A DNA stretch of 64,000 nucleotides from Streptomyces zhihengii (GTDB lineage Bacteria > Actinomycetota > Actinomycetes > Streptomycetales > Streptomycetaceae): positions 5,233,501 to 5,297,500 of the forward strand of contig NZ_JAFEJA010000001.1 of the NCBI RefSeq assembly GCF_016919245.1, written 5' to 3'. The position numbers and the translations under genes are program-made. Below the pieces are notes generated by a model. It made no database searches. It saw only the letters and a list, made by a program, of their open reading frames with translations, and had not been told where the DNA came from. This document shows positions 26,196 to 34,721 of this stretch, piece by piece. How positions within the stretch are numbered: position 1 is the first letter of the stretch; each line of letters opens with the position of its first letter.

Positions 26196-27589
26196 GGTGG
26201 GCGCTGGTCCGGGTGTCCCTCGCGGTCACCGTCATGGTCGTGCTGGCCTTCGCCCTGCCGCTGGGCATGGTCATCAAGGAGATGGCGCGCGACCGCGCGT
26301 TCTCCAACGCCGAGCGCCAGGCGGCCACCATCGGGCCCACGCTCACCGTGACCACCGAGCGCAAGATGCTGGAGCGGGCGGTCGAGTCGACCCCCGCGGG
26401 CGCCGTCGGGCGGATGGCCGTGCACATCCCCGCCTCCGGCGAACTGGGCAGTGTGCCGCTGGAGATCGGCATCCGCCGGGCCGCCGCCCGTGACCTCGCC
26501 ACCGTCCAGGCCATCGGCCGCGCCTCGATCACCGAGGTCTCCGGGGGCTCCGCGCTGCTCCAGCCGACCGCCATCGGCACCGGGCAGATCGCGGTCGTCG
26601 AGATCTTCGTGCCCGAGGGCGAGGTGTCCAACGGCGTGGGCACCGCCTGGCTGGTGCTGGCCGGCGTCGGACTCGCCCTGATCGTCGGGTCGGTGGCCGT
26701 CGCCGACCGGCTCGGCATCCGCATGGTGCAGCCCGCCCAGCGGCTCGCGGGCGCCGCCCACGAACTGGGCGAGGGACGGCTCGGCGCCCGGGTGCCGGAG
26801 GAGGGGCCGCCCGAACTGCGGTCCGCCGCCGTCGCGTTCAACTCGATGGCCGACCAGGTGGTGCAGCTCCTCGCCAACGAGCGCGAGCTCGCCGCCGACC
26901 TCTCGCACCGGCTGCGCACCCCGCTGACCGTGCTCCGGCTCAACGCCGCGTCGCTCGGCGAGAGCGCCGCCGCCGAGCAGACCCGGGCCGCCGTCGCCCA
27001 GTTGGAGCGGGAGGTCGACACCATCATCCGCACGGCCAGGCAGTCCAAGCCGCAGACCTCGGCGACCGGCCCCGGCGCGGGGTGCGACGTCTCCGAGGTG
27101 GTCCGCGAGCGCATGGCGTTCTGGTCGGCGCTTGCCGAGGACGAGGGCCGCAAGGTGCGTCTGGCGGGCGTCGACGGCCCCGTGCGCATCCCGGTGGCCC
27201 GGCCCGAACTGACCGCCGCGCTCGACGCGCTGCTCGGCAACGTGTTCCGGCACACGGCCGAGGGCACCGCGTTCTCCGTCGACGTCCACAACGGCGACGA
27301 CGCCGTCATCGTGCTCGTGTCGGACGCCGGACCGGGCATCGCCGACCCCGCCGCCGCCCTCGCGCGCGGCAACAGCGGGGCACGGGTGGGCTCGACGGGC
27401 CTCGGGCTGGACATCGTCCGCAGGGTCGCCGAGTCGACCGGCGGGGACGTGCGGATCGGCCGCTCCGTGCTCGGAGGCACCGAGGTGCGCGTCTGGATCG
27501 GTCTCGACCCGCGGGAGGCGGCCCGCGGGGACCGCCGCCGGGGGACCCGCGGCGGGGTGCGGCGCAGGCGGAAGACCGCCGCCCGCTGA
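26192..27589 (+). CDS. Two-component sensor histidine kinase
   Basis: The 465-residue kinase has two membrane segments (about residues 5-25 and 150-175) flanking an extracytoplasmic sensor domain, a HAMP linker, a HisKA domain with the phosphorylated His in LAADLSHRLRTPLTVLRL, and an HATPase domain with an N-box-like GNVFRHTAEGT, SDAGPGIAD and GSTGLGLDIV. All key motifs are present. It is coupled to the response regulator by ATGA overlap. The tail is Arg-rich. The signal is unknown; the chitinase gene downstream suggests cell wall or carbohydrate sensing. Confidence 0.9.
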   Translation: MRWALVRVSLAVTVMVVLAFALPLGMVIKEMARDRAFSNAERQAATIGPTLTVTTERKMLERAVESTPAGAVGRMAVHIPASGELGSVPLEIGIRRAAARDLATVQAIGRASITEVSGGSALLQPTAIGTGQIAVVEIFVPEGEVSNGVGTAWLVLAGVGLALIVGSVAVADRLGIRMVQPAQRLAGAAHELGEGRLGARVPEEGPPELRSAAVAFNSMADQVVQLLANERELAADLSHRLRTPLTVLRLNAASLGESAAAEQTRAAVAQLEREVDTIIRTARQSKPQTSATGPGAGCDVSEVVRERMAFWSALAEDEGRKVRLAGVDGPVRIPVARPELTAALDALLGNVFRHTAEGTAFSVDVHNGDDAVIVLVSDAGPGIADPAAALARGNSGARVGSTGLGLDIVRRVAESTGGDVRIGRSVLGGTEVRVWIGLDPREAARGDRRRGTRGGVRRRRKTAAR

Positions 27590-27656
27590 GCGGCCCGCCG
27601 GGCCCCGCCGGGCATCCCGAGCATTCCGCGGAGAAGGATTAATCGCCGCCGATGCC

Positions 27657-27679
27657 TTCCTTAAGCGCTCCCTAAGGAA
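27657..27679. promoter_or_regulatory. Inverted/direct repeat upstream of CBM2 chitinase
   Basis: TTCCTTA and TAAGGAA form perfect arms around 9 bp. Read as direct repeats, CCTTAA (27659) and CCCTAA (27670) are 11 bp apart, as in the other chitinase upstream region at 8577-8593. It lies 94 bp before the start codon, a plausible site for the adjacent OmpR-type regulator. Confidence 0.5.
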
Positions 27680-27772
27680 ACCGGCCGCCGCCCGGGATCG
27701 ACGGAATGTCCGTTCCCGCCTCGCTAGCGTCTGCGACACCCCCCGGATCCACGACGCAGAGGCAGGCACGCG

Positions 27773-29230
27773 ATGGGCACCACCAGGCACCGGCGCACGA
27801 CGGTCCGGACCAAGGCGGTCGGCGCGATCGTCGCCGCGGCCGTCGTCGGCGGCGCGGCGTTCGCCCTCGCGGGCACGGCCCAGGCGGCGGCGGTCGGCGC
27901 CGCGTACACCAGGACCAGTGCCTGGGACGGCGGCTACACCGGCCAGTACGTGGTGACCAACGAGAGCGGCACCGCCCGCTCCGGCTGGACCCTGGAGTTC
28001 GACCTGCCCGCCGGCACCGCCATCGGGTCCCTGTGGAACGGCGAGCACACCGTGGAGGGCCGGCACGTCACCGTGAAGCCCGCGAGCTGGAACGCCCGGC
28101 TCGCCCCCGGCGCCTCGGTCACCGTCGGCTTCGTGACCACCTCGGCGGCAACGGCGGCCGACCCGGAGTCCTGCCGCATCGACGGCGCCGCCTGCTCGGC
28201 CGGCGGCGGGACGACCCCCGAGCCGACCGGCCGCCCCACCGGGCAGCCCACGACCGCGCCCACCCCCACGCCCACCCCGTCCGCGTCCACGCCCGCCCCC
28301 ACCGCGACCCCGGCTCCCACGCCGACCGCGCCCGGCGGCGGCGGGCGGTTCGCGCCCTACGTCGACACCTCGCTCCACCCGGCGTACGACCTGCTGGACA
28401 CCGCCGCGCGGACCGGCGTCGACGAGTTCACCCTCGCCTTCGTCACCTCCGGCGGCGGCTGCGCCCCGCTGTGGGGCGGGGTCACCCCGCTCGGCGAGGA
28501 CAAGGTCGCCGCGCAGATCCCCGCGCTGCGGGCGAAGGGCGGCGACGTCCGGGTCTCCTTCGGCGGCGCGGCCGGCCGTGAGCTCGCCCTCAACTGCTCC
28601 TCGGCCGGGGAGCTGGCCCGGGCGTACGGGGCCGTCGTCGACACCTACCGGCTCACCGAGGTCGACTTCGACGTGGAGGGCGCCGCCCTGTCCGACACCG
28701 CGGCCAACACCCGCCGCTCGCAGGCCATCGCCCTGCTCCAGAAGTCCCACCCGGGCCTGGACGTCTCCTTCACCCTGCCCGTCATGCCCGAGGGCCTCAC
28801 CCAGCCCGGCGTCGACCTGCTCGCCGACGCGAAGCGCTCCGGCGTGCGCGTCGGCGCGGTCAACATCATGGCCATGGACTACGGGCCCGCCTACAGCGGT
28901 GACATGGGCGGGTACGCGATCTCCGCGGCGACGGCCACCCAGGCCCAGCTCAAGGGCGTGCTGGGGCTCGGGGACACCGAGGCGTGGCAGACGGTCGCCG
29001 TCACCCCGATGATCGGCGTCAACGACGTGGTGACGGAGGTCTTCACCGTCGAGGACGCGGCCGAGCTGGTGCGGTTCGCCGCGTCGAAGGACCTGGCGTG
29101 GCTGGCCATGTGGTCCGGCACCCGGGACAAGCAGTGCCCGGAAGGGGCGAAGCCGGCCGCAGACGCGACCTGCAGCTCCGTCCTCCAGGAGCCGCTGGCC
29201 TTCACCAAGGCGTTCGCCGCCTACCGGTAG
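27773..29230 (+). CDS. Secreted CBM2-GH18 chitinase
   Basis: The 485-residue enzyme has a signal peptide (about 1-38, ending TAQA), a family 2 carbohydrate-binding module (about 40-143, with Trp51, Trp72 and Trp106 and a closing Cys pair), a Thr/Pro linker (about 145-187) and a compact GH18 domain (about 190-485) with DFDVE at 298-302 as the catalytic motif and SFGGA. The smaller GH18 domain differs from that of the chitinase at 8780. The ATG has GAGG about 10 nt upstream. It follows a two-component system in the same direction, 183 bp away, with a repeat motif between. Confidence 0.9.
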   Translation: MGTTRHRRTTVRTKAVGAIVAAAVVGGAAFALAGTAQAAAVGAAYTRTSAWDGGYTGQYVVTNESGTARSGWTLEFDLPAGTAIGSLWNGEHTVEGRHVTVKPASWNARLAPGASVTVGFVTTSAATAADPESCRIDGAACSAGGGTTPEPTGRPTGQPTTAPTPTPTPSASTPAPTATPAPTPTAPGGGGRFAPYVDTSLHPAYDLLDTAARTGVDEFTLAFVTSGGGCAPLWGGVTPLGEDKVAAQIPALRAKGGDVRVSFGGAAGRELALNCSSAGELARAYGAVVDTYRLTEVDFDVEGAALSDTAANTRRSQAIALLQKSHPGLDVSFTLPVMPEGLTQPGVDLLADAKRSGVRVGAVNIMAMDYGPAYSGDMGGYAISAATATQAQLKGVLGLGDTEAWQTVAVTPMIGVNDVVTEVFTVEDAAELVRFAASKDLAWLAMWSGTRDKQCPEGAKPAADATCSSVLQEPLAFTKAFAAYR

Positions 29231-29261
29231 CCCCCTCCGAGCCACCCGCCGCCACCCCCCT

Positions 29262-29297
29262 CGCGCCCCGGTCGGACCCCCACCCGGCCGGGGCGCG
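29262..29297. terminator. Convergent terminator, chitinase / cebG
   Basis: A 14-bp stem (29262-29275 with 29284-29297, one wobble pair) around an 8-nt loop lies between the convergent stop codons. Confidence 0.75.
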
Positions 29298-29313
29298 CCC
29301 GCGGCCCCGGGCG

Positions 29314-30159
29314 TCAGCCCTTGACGGCGCCCTGCATGATGCCGCCGACGATCTGCCGGCCGAAGAGCACGAACGCCAGCAGCAGCGGCAGCGTGCCGAG
29401 CAGCGCGCCGGCCATGATGACCGACTGGTCGGGCACGTAGCCCCGGCCGAGGCCGGTCAGGGCGACCTGCACCGTCGGATTGCCGCTCTGGGTGAGGGCG
29501 ACGACGGGCCAGAAGAAGTCGTTCCACGCCATCACGAACGTCAGCATCCCGAGCACCGCCATCGCGGGCCGCGCGGCCGGGAAGACGATGTGCCACACCA
29601 CCCTCAGGCTGCTCGCCCCGTCCACCCGGGCCGCCTCGATCAGCTCGCCGGGCAGCGCCTCCATCAGGTACTGGCGCATGAAGAACACCCCGAACGCGCT
29701 GACCAGGCCCGGCAGGATCACGGCCTGGAGCTGGTCGGTCCAGCGCAGTTCGGCGATCAGCATGTACAGCGGCACCACGCTGAGCTGGGGCGGCACCATC
29801 ATCGTGCCGACGACCAGGACGAGCAGGGTGTTCTTCAGCCGGAAGCGCAGCTTGGCGAAGGCGAACCCGGCGAGCGTGGCGAACAGCACCGTGCCGGCGG
29901 CGGTGCAGGAGGCCACCACCGTCGTGTTGAGGAGGGCGCTGCCCAGGTTGGCGTCCTGCCAGGCGATCTCCAGGTTCCCGAGCAGGTTCCTGCCGAACCA
30001 CAGCGGCGGCGGGGTCTGGGCGAGGCGGGTGTTGTTGCGGGAGGCGGCGATCGCCGTCCACACCAGCGGGAACAGGGACCCGGCGGTGAACAGGACCAGG
30101 ACGGCGGTGGCGATCCTGCCGCCGCGCGGACGCCGTCCGGCGCGGGAGGCGTCGGTCAT
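29314..30159 (-). CDS. cebG: Sugar ABC transporter permease, CebG-like
   Basis: This is a 281-residue MalG/LacG-type permease with six membrane segments and the EAA loop ALPGELIEAARVDGASSLRV. It ends the cebEFG operon. The start used is the ATG with AAGGG 7 nt upstream; an ATG at 30174 that overlaps the previous stop as ATGA is an equal alternative. Like other CUT1 importers it lacks its own ATPase gene and would share MsiK. In several Streptomyces the beta-glucosidase gene bglC follows cebG; here a convergent chitinase gene lies instead. Confidence 0.85.
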   Translation of the reverse strand: MTDASRAGRRPRGGRIATAVLVLFTAGSLFPLVWTAIAASRNNTRLAQTPPPLWFGRNLLGNLEIAWQDANLGSALLNTTVVASCTAAGTVLFATLAGFAFAKLRFRLKNTLLVLVVGTMMVPPQLSVVPLYMLIAELRWTDQLQAVILPGLVSAFGVFFMRQYLMEALPGELIEAARVDGASSLRVVWHIVFPAARPAMAVLGMLTFVMAWNDFFWPVVALTQSGNPTVQVALTGLGRGYVPDQSVIMAGALLGTLPLLLAFVLFGRQIVGGIMQGAVKG

Positions 30160-30170
30160 GGTGCGGCCCT

Positions 30171-31097
30171 TCATGTGCTCTTGCCCAGACGGCGGGCGAT
30201 CAGCCAGTTCACGGCGCCGACCACCAGCAGGAGGAGGAACATCGCCCAGGCGATGGCCGACGCCCGCCCCAGGTGCAGATTCACCCAGCCCTGCTCGTAC
30301 AGGTACAGGCCGAGCGTCTGGTACTGGTGGTCCGCGCCGCCCGTCGCGCCGGCGGCGCCGTTGAACAGCAGCGGCTCGCCGAAGAGCTGGGTGGCGCCGA
30401 TGGTCGAGACGACGCAGGTGAACAGGATCGTGTGGCGCAGCGAGGGCACCGTCACATGCAGGAACTGCCGCAGCCGGGACGCACCGTCGAGCTCGGCCGA
30501 CTCGTAGAGGTCGCGCGGGATCGCCTGCATCGCGGCGAGGTAGATCAGCGCGTTGTAGCCGGTCCAGCGCCAGATCACGATGGTGGACACGGCGAGCTGC
30601 GAGGTCCACTGCCCGTTCTGCCAGTCGACGGCGTCGAACCCGGCGAGCCCGAGGACCCAGTTGATCATTCCGTAGTCACGCCCGAAGAGCAGCGCGAAGA
30701 CGAGCGTGGCCGCGGCGACCGAGGTCGCGTACGGGGTCAGCACCGCGACCCGGAAGAACGCCGAGCCGCGCAGCCGGTGGTGGAGCAGATGGGCGAGGCC
30801 GAGGGCGATCAGCAACTGCGGCACGGTCGACATCAGCCCGATGGTGACCGTGTTGCGCAGCGCGTTCCAGAAGAAGTCGTCGTGCAGCAGGCGGGAGAAG
30901 TTGCGCAGCCCGACCCACTCCATCTCGGTCGGCGCGGTCAGCTCCACCCGGTGCAGGGAGGCCCAGCCGGTGTACAGCAGCGGGAAGAGGCCGAAGGCGA
31001 GGAAGAACACGAAGAACGGGGCGACGAAGGCGTACGGGCTCCACCTGAGGTCGCGTCGGTGGCGGCGCGAACGCCGCTCGGTGGCATGGCTCGTCAC
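30171..31097 (-). CDS. cebF: Sugar ABC transporter permease, CebF-like
   Basis: This is a 308-residue MalF-type CUT1 permease with six to seven membrane segments and the EAA loop IPRDLYESAELDGASRLRQF. The GTG start is 3 bp past the binding-protein stop. With CebG it forms the membrane channel for a beta-glucoside or oligosaccharide bound by the upstream lipoprotein. Confidence 0.86.
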   Translation of the reverse strand: MTSHATERRSRRHRRDLRWSPYAFVAPFFVFFLAFGLFPLLYTGWASLHRVELTAPTEMEWVGLRNFSRLLHDDFFWNALRNTVTIGLMSTVPQLLIALGLAHLLHHRLRGSAFFRVAVLTPYATSVAAATLVFALLFGRDYGMINWVLGLAGFDAVDWQNGQWTSQLAVSTIVIWRWTGYNALIYLAAMQAIPRDLYESAELDGASRLRQFLHVTVPSLRHTILFTCVVSTIGATQLFGEPLLFNGAAGATGGADHQYQTLGLYLYEQGWVNLHLGRASAIAWAMFLLLLVVGAVNWLIARRLGKST

Positions 31098-31100
31098 GGG

Positions 31101-32417
31101 TCACAGGTCCAGGGCGTTGTCGATGGTCTTCACGGCCGCGTCCCAGCCCTGCCGGGGCGTGCGGCCCTTCTGGTCGACCTGGAGCATGCCGACGTCGGAC
31201 AGGTTCTGCTGGATGATCAGGTCCTTGGGGCCCACGGTCTGCACGGGGACGTCCCGGGCGGCCCGGGAGTAGATCCGGCCGATGGGCGCGTCGCCGAAGT
31301 ACGGGTGGGTGGCGCCGGCCACGGCCGGCAGGCCGTAGGCCGCGCCCGCGCTCGGGAAGCTGCCGCGTTCGGCGAACAGCCGGGCCTGCTGGGCGGGCGC
31401 GGTCAGCCAGGCGGCCAGCTTCGCGGCCTCCCGGGGGTGGGCGCCCGCCTTGGGCACGACGAGGAACGAGCCGCCCCAGTTGCCGGGCCGCGGCGCGGCG
31501 GCCACGTCCCACTTGTCCTCGCCGGCCCGGCCCGCCTTGTCCTGGATGTAGCCGAGCATCCACGCCGGGCAGGACACGGTGGCGAACCTGCCGTTGGCGA
31601 AGCCCTGGTCCCAGGCCGGGGTGAACTGCTGGAGCCGCGCGGTGAGCCGCTCGCCCGCGAAGGAGGCGGCCAGGTCCCAGGCGTCGCGGACGGCCGGGTT
31701 GGTCTTGTAGACGACCTCGCCGTCCTCGTCGTAGAAGCGCACCGGGCTGCTGCCCAGCACCGCGTTGAGCACCCCGGACGCGGAGTCGGTGAAGACGGTG
31801 CCCTCCGGCGCGTGCTCGCGGTAGCGCTTCCCCGCCTCCAGGTACTTCGCCCAGTCGCCCGCCCAGAGCCTGCCGACGGCCTCGCGGTCGGTGGGCAGCC
31901 CGGCCTTCGCGTACAGGTCCTTGCGGTAGCAGATGCCCTGCGGTCCGATGTCGGTGCCGAGGCCGACCGTCCGCCCGTCGCCGGTGGTGGCCTGGGCCCA
32001 CTTCCAGTCCAGGAAGTCCGCCCGGCGCACGCCGTCGGTCCGGGACAGGTCCACCAGCCGGTCCGCCTGGGTGGCGGTGATCTCGGCGATGTTGTTGACC
32101 TCGACCGCCTGGATGTCGGCGAGGCCGCTGCCGCTGCCGAGGTGGGTCAGGAGCTGGGGGTAGTAGTTCTCGTTCCGCTGGATCGAGGTCTGCCGGATGT
32201 GGATGCCGGGGTTCTGGCGCATGTACTCGTCGTAGAGGCCGGCCTCCTGGAGACCGAAGGCGCCGTAGACGCCGACCGTGATCACGGTCTTCCCCTCGGC
32301 GTTCCCGCCACCGGTGTGGGCGCGTGCCCGCGGGGGCTCGGCGGGGTCGTCGGCGCAGCCGGACAGGAGTCCGGCGGTGAGTGCGGCGACGGCCACGAGG
32401 ACGGCGGCCCTGCGCAT
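31101..32417 (-). CDS. cebE: Sugar-binding lipoprotein, CebE-like
   Basis: The 438-residue lipoprotein has a short signal (MRRAAVLVAVAALTAGLLSGC) whose lipobox LSGC gives lipidation at Cys21, and a family 1 solute-binding body. It is the first gene of the importer operon and lies divergent to a LacI-type regulator with a perfect CebR box between. That operator is the main evidence for cello-oligosaccharide uptake; the sequence alone does not fix the sugar. The ATG has GGGGAGG 5 nt upstream. Confidence 0.85.
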   Translation of the reverse strand: MRRAAVLVAVAALTAGLLSGCADDPAEPPRARAHTGGGNAEGKTVITVGVYGAFGLQEAGLYDEYMRQNPGIHIRQTSIQRNENYYPQLLTHLGSGSGLADIQAVEVNNIAEITATQADRLVDLSRTDGVRRADFLDWKWAQATTGDGRTVGLGTDIGPQGICYRKDLYAKAGLPTDREAVGRLWAGDWAKYLEAGKRYREHAPEGTVFTDSASGVLNAVLGSSPVRFYDEDGEVVYKTNPAVRDAWDLAASFAGERLTARLQQFTPAWDQGFANGRFATVSCPAWMLGYIQDKAGRAGEDKWDVAAAPRPGNWGGSFLVVPKAGAHPREAAKLAAWLTAPAQQARLFAERGSFPSAGAAYGLPAVAGATHPYFGDAPIGRIYSRAARDVPVQTVGPKDLIIQQNLSDVGMLQVDQKGRTPRQGWDAAVKTIDNALDL

Positions 32418-32537
32418 GCGGCCTCCCCATTTCCTGAACGGTGCTGCGCCCCGGGCCCGGCCCGCGCGTCGGCGGGGGCGGGTGCCACGAGGGGCGGTGA
32501 TGTACGAACGAACGCGTATGAGTATGTACCGAAAGGT

Positions 32538-32551
32538 TGGGAGCGCTCCCA
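32538..32551. promoter_or_regulatory. CebR operator
   Basis: TGGGAGCGCTCCCA is a perfect 14-bp palindrome identical to the known Streptomyces CebR-binding site. It lies between cebE (121 bp away) and cebR (78 bp away), so one site can repress both until cellobiose or a related sugar binds CebR. Confidence 0.88.
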
Positions 32552-32628
32552 TTCGTCCCGGCGCGTGGCTCCGCACCCCCGACACGTTATGTTCTCGGCC
32601 TGGGAAGTCTGGGGGAGGGGCGGACACG

Positions 32629-33681
32629 ATGGCTGTGACGAACAGGACGGGTCACGCCGGGCGCGGCACCGGCAGGCCCACGCTGGAGCAGGTGGCCGCC
32701 CACGCGGGCGTCGGCCGGGGCACGGTCTCGCGGGTGATCAACGGCTCCCCCCGGGTGAGCGAGGAGACCCGCAGTCTGGTCGAGGCGGCCATCGCCGAGC
32801 TGGGCTACGTGCCGAACCGGGCGGCCCGCGCCCTCGCCGCGAACCGCACGGACGCCGTCGCGCTGGTGGTGCCCGAGTCGCAGGACCGGTTCTTCTCCGA
32901 GCCGTACTTCTCGCACATCGTGCGCGGGGCCGGGGCGGGGCTGGCCGGCACCGGGATGCAGCTCCTGCTGACGCTGGCGCCCCAGGGGCGTGAGCGGGAC
33001 ACGCTGGCCCAGTACCTGGCCGCCGACCGGGTGGACGGCGTGCTGCTCGTCTCCGTGCACGCGGGCGACCCGCTCCCGGACCAGCTCGCAGCGCTGTCGG
33101 TGCCGGTGGTGATCAGCGGCCGCCGCTCGGCGGACGAGCCCCTCGCCGCGGTCGACTCCGACAACTTCGAGGGCGCCCGCGAGGCCGTCGCCCATCTCGC
33201 CGCCCGGGGCCGGCGCACCGTCGCCACGATCACCGGTCCGCTGGACGTGTACGGCGCGCAGCGCCGGCTGGACGGCTACCGCTCGGCCGTCGCCGGGGCC
33301 GGCCTCGACGCCGACCCCCGGCTGACCGCCGAGGCCGACTTCTCCGAGGAGGGCGGGCGCCGGGCCATGCGCGCCCTGCTCGACGGCCGGCCCGACCTGG
33401 ACGCCGTCTTCGCCGCCTCCGACGTGATGGCGGCCGGCGCCCGCGCCACGCTGCGCGAGGCGGGCCGCCGGGTGCCCGAGGACGTGGCGCTGGTGGGCTT
33501 CGACGACTCGGCGGTGGCGCGGCACATGGACCCGCCGCTGACGAGCGTGCGGCAGCCGATCGAGGAGATGGGCCGCACCATGGCGCGGGTGCTGCTCGAC
33601 GAGATCGCGACGCCGTCGGCCCCGCCGCGGCGTCCGCGGATCGTGCTGCCGACCCGGCTGGTGGTGCGGGAGTCGTCCTGA
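32629..33681 (+). CDS. cebR: LacI-family repressor, CebR-like
   Basis: The 350-residue regulator has an N-terminal LacI helix-turn-helix (about residues 14-65, PTLEQVAAHAGVGRGTVSRVINGS and the hinge PNRAARALA) and a periplasmic-binding-protein-like sensor domain to the end. It faces cebEFG, with the CebR operator between them. It should repress the importer and itself and release on binding a cello-oligosaccharide. The ATG is preceded by a GGGGGAGGGG purine run about 9 nt upstream. Confidence 0.88.
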   Translation: MAVTNRTGHAGRGTGRPTLEQVAAHAGVGRGTVSRVINGSPRVSEETRSLVEAAIAELGYVPNRAARALAANRTDAVALVVPESQDRFFSEPYFSHIVRGAGAGLAGTGMQLLLTLAPQGRERDTLAQYLAADRVDGVLLVSVHAGDPLPDQLAALSVPVVISGRRSADEPLAAVDSDNFEGAREAVAHLAARGRRTVATITGPLDVYGAQRRLDGYRSAVAGAGLDADPRLTAEADFSEEGGRRAMRALLDGRPDLDAVFAASDVMAAGARATLREAGRRVPEDVALVGFDDSAVARHMDPPLTSVRQPIEEMGRTMARVLLDEIATPSAPPRRPRIVLPTRLVVRESS

Positions 33682-33719
33682 GGCGCGGCGCCCGGCCGCC
33701 CGGGGCGGCCCCGCACGCG

Positions 33720-33754
33720 TCGAAGGCCGGTCCGCGGTGCGGACCGGCCTTCGA
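33720..33754. terminator. Strong bidirectional terminator, cebR / tRNA-His
   Basis: A perfect 16-bp inverted repeat with a 3-nt loop lies 38 nt after cebR and just 3' of the minus-strand tRNA-His. Confidence 0.88.
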
Positions 33755-33761
33755 CGATCAG

Positions 33762-33835
33762 GGTGAGTGACGGGACTCGAACCCGCGGCATCCTGGACCA
33801 CAACCAGGTGCTCTACCAGCTGAGCTACACCCACC
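33762..33835 (-). tRNA. tRNA-His (anticodon GTG)
   Basis: The minus-strand cloverleaf has acceptor GTGGGTG with the extra 5' G of tRNA-His, D-arm GCTCAGCTGGTAGAGC, anticodon arm CCTGG-TTGTGGT-CCAGG (anticodon GTG) and T-arm TTCGAGT. Length is 74 nt including G-1. Confidence 0.96.
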
Positions 33836-33937
33836 ATGACCGGTCGTTTTCCCGACCGGCCGAGAAAAAGTGTACAGGCTTCCGAGGGGTGCTCGCGCCA
33901 CGGTTTCGCCGCGGGGGTCCGAGGGGGCCGGGAGGCC

Positions 33938-34549
33938 CTACGACGCGGGCTCCGCGGGGAGGACGTGCTTGGCCGCGATGGCCCGGGCGGTCTCGGTGTC
34001 CGGGCCGGGCTGGGGCACGAAGACCGCCTCGCGGTAGTAGCGCAGCTCGGCGATGGACTCGCGGATGTCGGCGAGCGCGCGGTGGTTGCCGCTCTTCTCC
34101 GGGCTGTTGAAGTAGGCCCTCGGGTACCAGCGGCGCGACAGCTCCTTGATCGAGGAGACGTCGACGATCCGGTAGTGGAGATGGCCCTCCAGGCCGGGCA
34201 TGTCCCGGGCGAGGAAGCCGCGGTCGGTGCCGACCGAGTTCCCGCAGAGCGGCGCCTTGCCGGGCTCCTTGACGTGCTCGCGGATGTACGCCAGCACCTG
34301 GGCCTCCGCGTCGGCGAGCGTGGTGCCGCCCGCGAGCTCGTCGAGGAGGCCGGACGAGGTGTGCATCTGCCGCACCACCTCGGGCATCGTCTCCAGGGCG
34401 GCGTCCGGCGGGCGGATCACCACGTCGACACCGTCGCCGAGTACGTTCAGTTCCGAGTCGGTGACCAGCGCGGCCACCTCGATGAGTGCGTCGTCCGTCA
34501 GCGAGAGCCCGGTCATCTCGCAGTCGATCCACACCATGCGATCGTTCAT
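33938..34549 (-). CDS. orn: Oligoribonuclease
   Basis: This 203-residue DEDDh 3'-5' exoribonuclease degrades 2-5 nt RNAs, including pGpG from c-di-GMP turnover. Exo I is [10 protein letters not shown] (Asp9, Glu11), and the later [14 protein letters not shown] and [12 protein letters not shown] supply the other Asp and His residues. In S. griseus orn lies just downstream of adpA, as here. A TAAGGT -10 followed by 7 nt and the ATG indicates its own leaderless promoter, and a strong hairpin separates it from adpA. It is a housekeeping gene, connected by its product to the cdgA pathway. Confidence 0.95.
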   Translation of the reverse strand: MNDRMVWIDCEMTGLSLTDDALIEVAALVTDSELNVLGDGVDVVIRPPDAALETMPEVVRQMHTSSGLLDELAGGTTLADAEAQVLAYIREHVKEPGKAPLCGNSVGTDRGFLARDMPGLEGHLHYRIVDVSSIKELSRRWYPRAYFNSPEKSGNHRALADIRESIAELRYYREAVFVPQPGPDTETARAIAAKHVLPAEPAS

Positions 34550-34556
34550 GCGCCCT

Positions 34557-34562
34557 ACCTTA
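34557..34562 (-). promoter_or_regulatory. -10 element for leaderless orn mRNA
   Basis: On the minus strand TAAGGT (TAnnnT) is followed by the 7 nt AGGGCGC and the orn ATG. There is no separate ribosome-binding site. Confidence 0.5.
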
Positions 34563-34664
34563 GAAGGTGTTCTCCCCGCCCCGACCCGATCCGGCGGGGT
34601 GTGTGCGGGGCCGGCGGCCTCTCGCACGGCGCGGCGGGGTGTCTTCCCGCGGGGCCGGACGCGC

Positions 34665-34697
34665 GACGGGCCGGGGTCCGTGGGACCCCGGCCCGTC
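34665..34697. terminator. Terminator after adpA
   Basis: A perfect 15-bp stem (34665-34679 with 34683-34697) with a GTG loop lies 25 nt past the adpA stop. It would limit read-through into orn. Confidence 0.85.
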
Positions 34698-34721
34698 ATC
34701 GAGCTGTGCGCGCGCCGCCGC

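Noticed and set aside
26054..30061. A 1335-codon open frame on the minus strand
   Set aside because: It runs antisense across a two-component system and a chitinase with clear motifs. It is a GC-driven shadow frame with Arg/Gly/Pro/Asp-rich sequence.
34557..34721. adpA-orn as one operon
   Set aside because: A perfect 15-bp terminator follows adpA and orn has its own leaderless-type -10. Some read-through is possible but is not shown by sequence.
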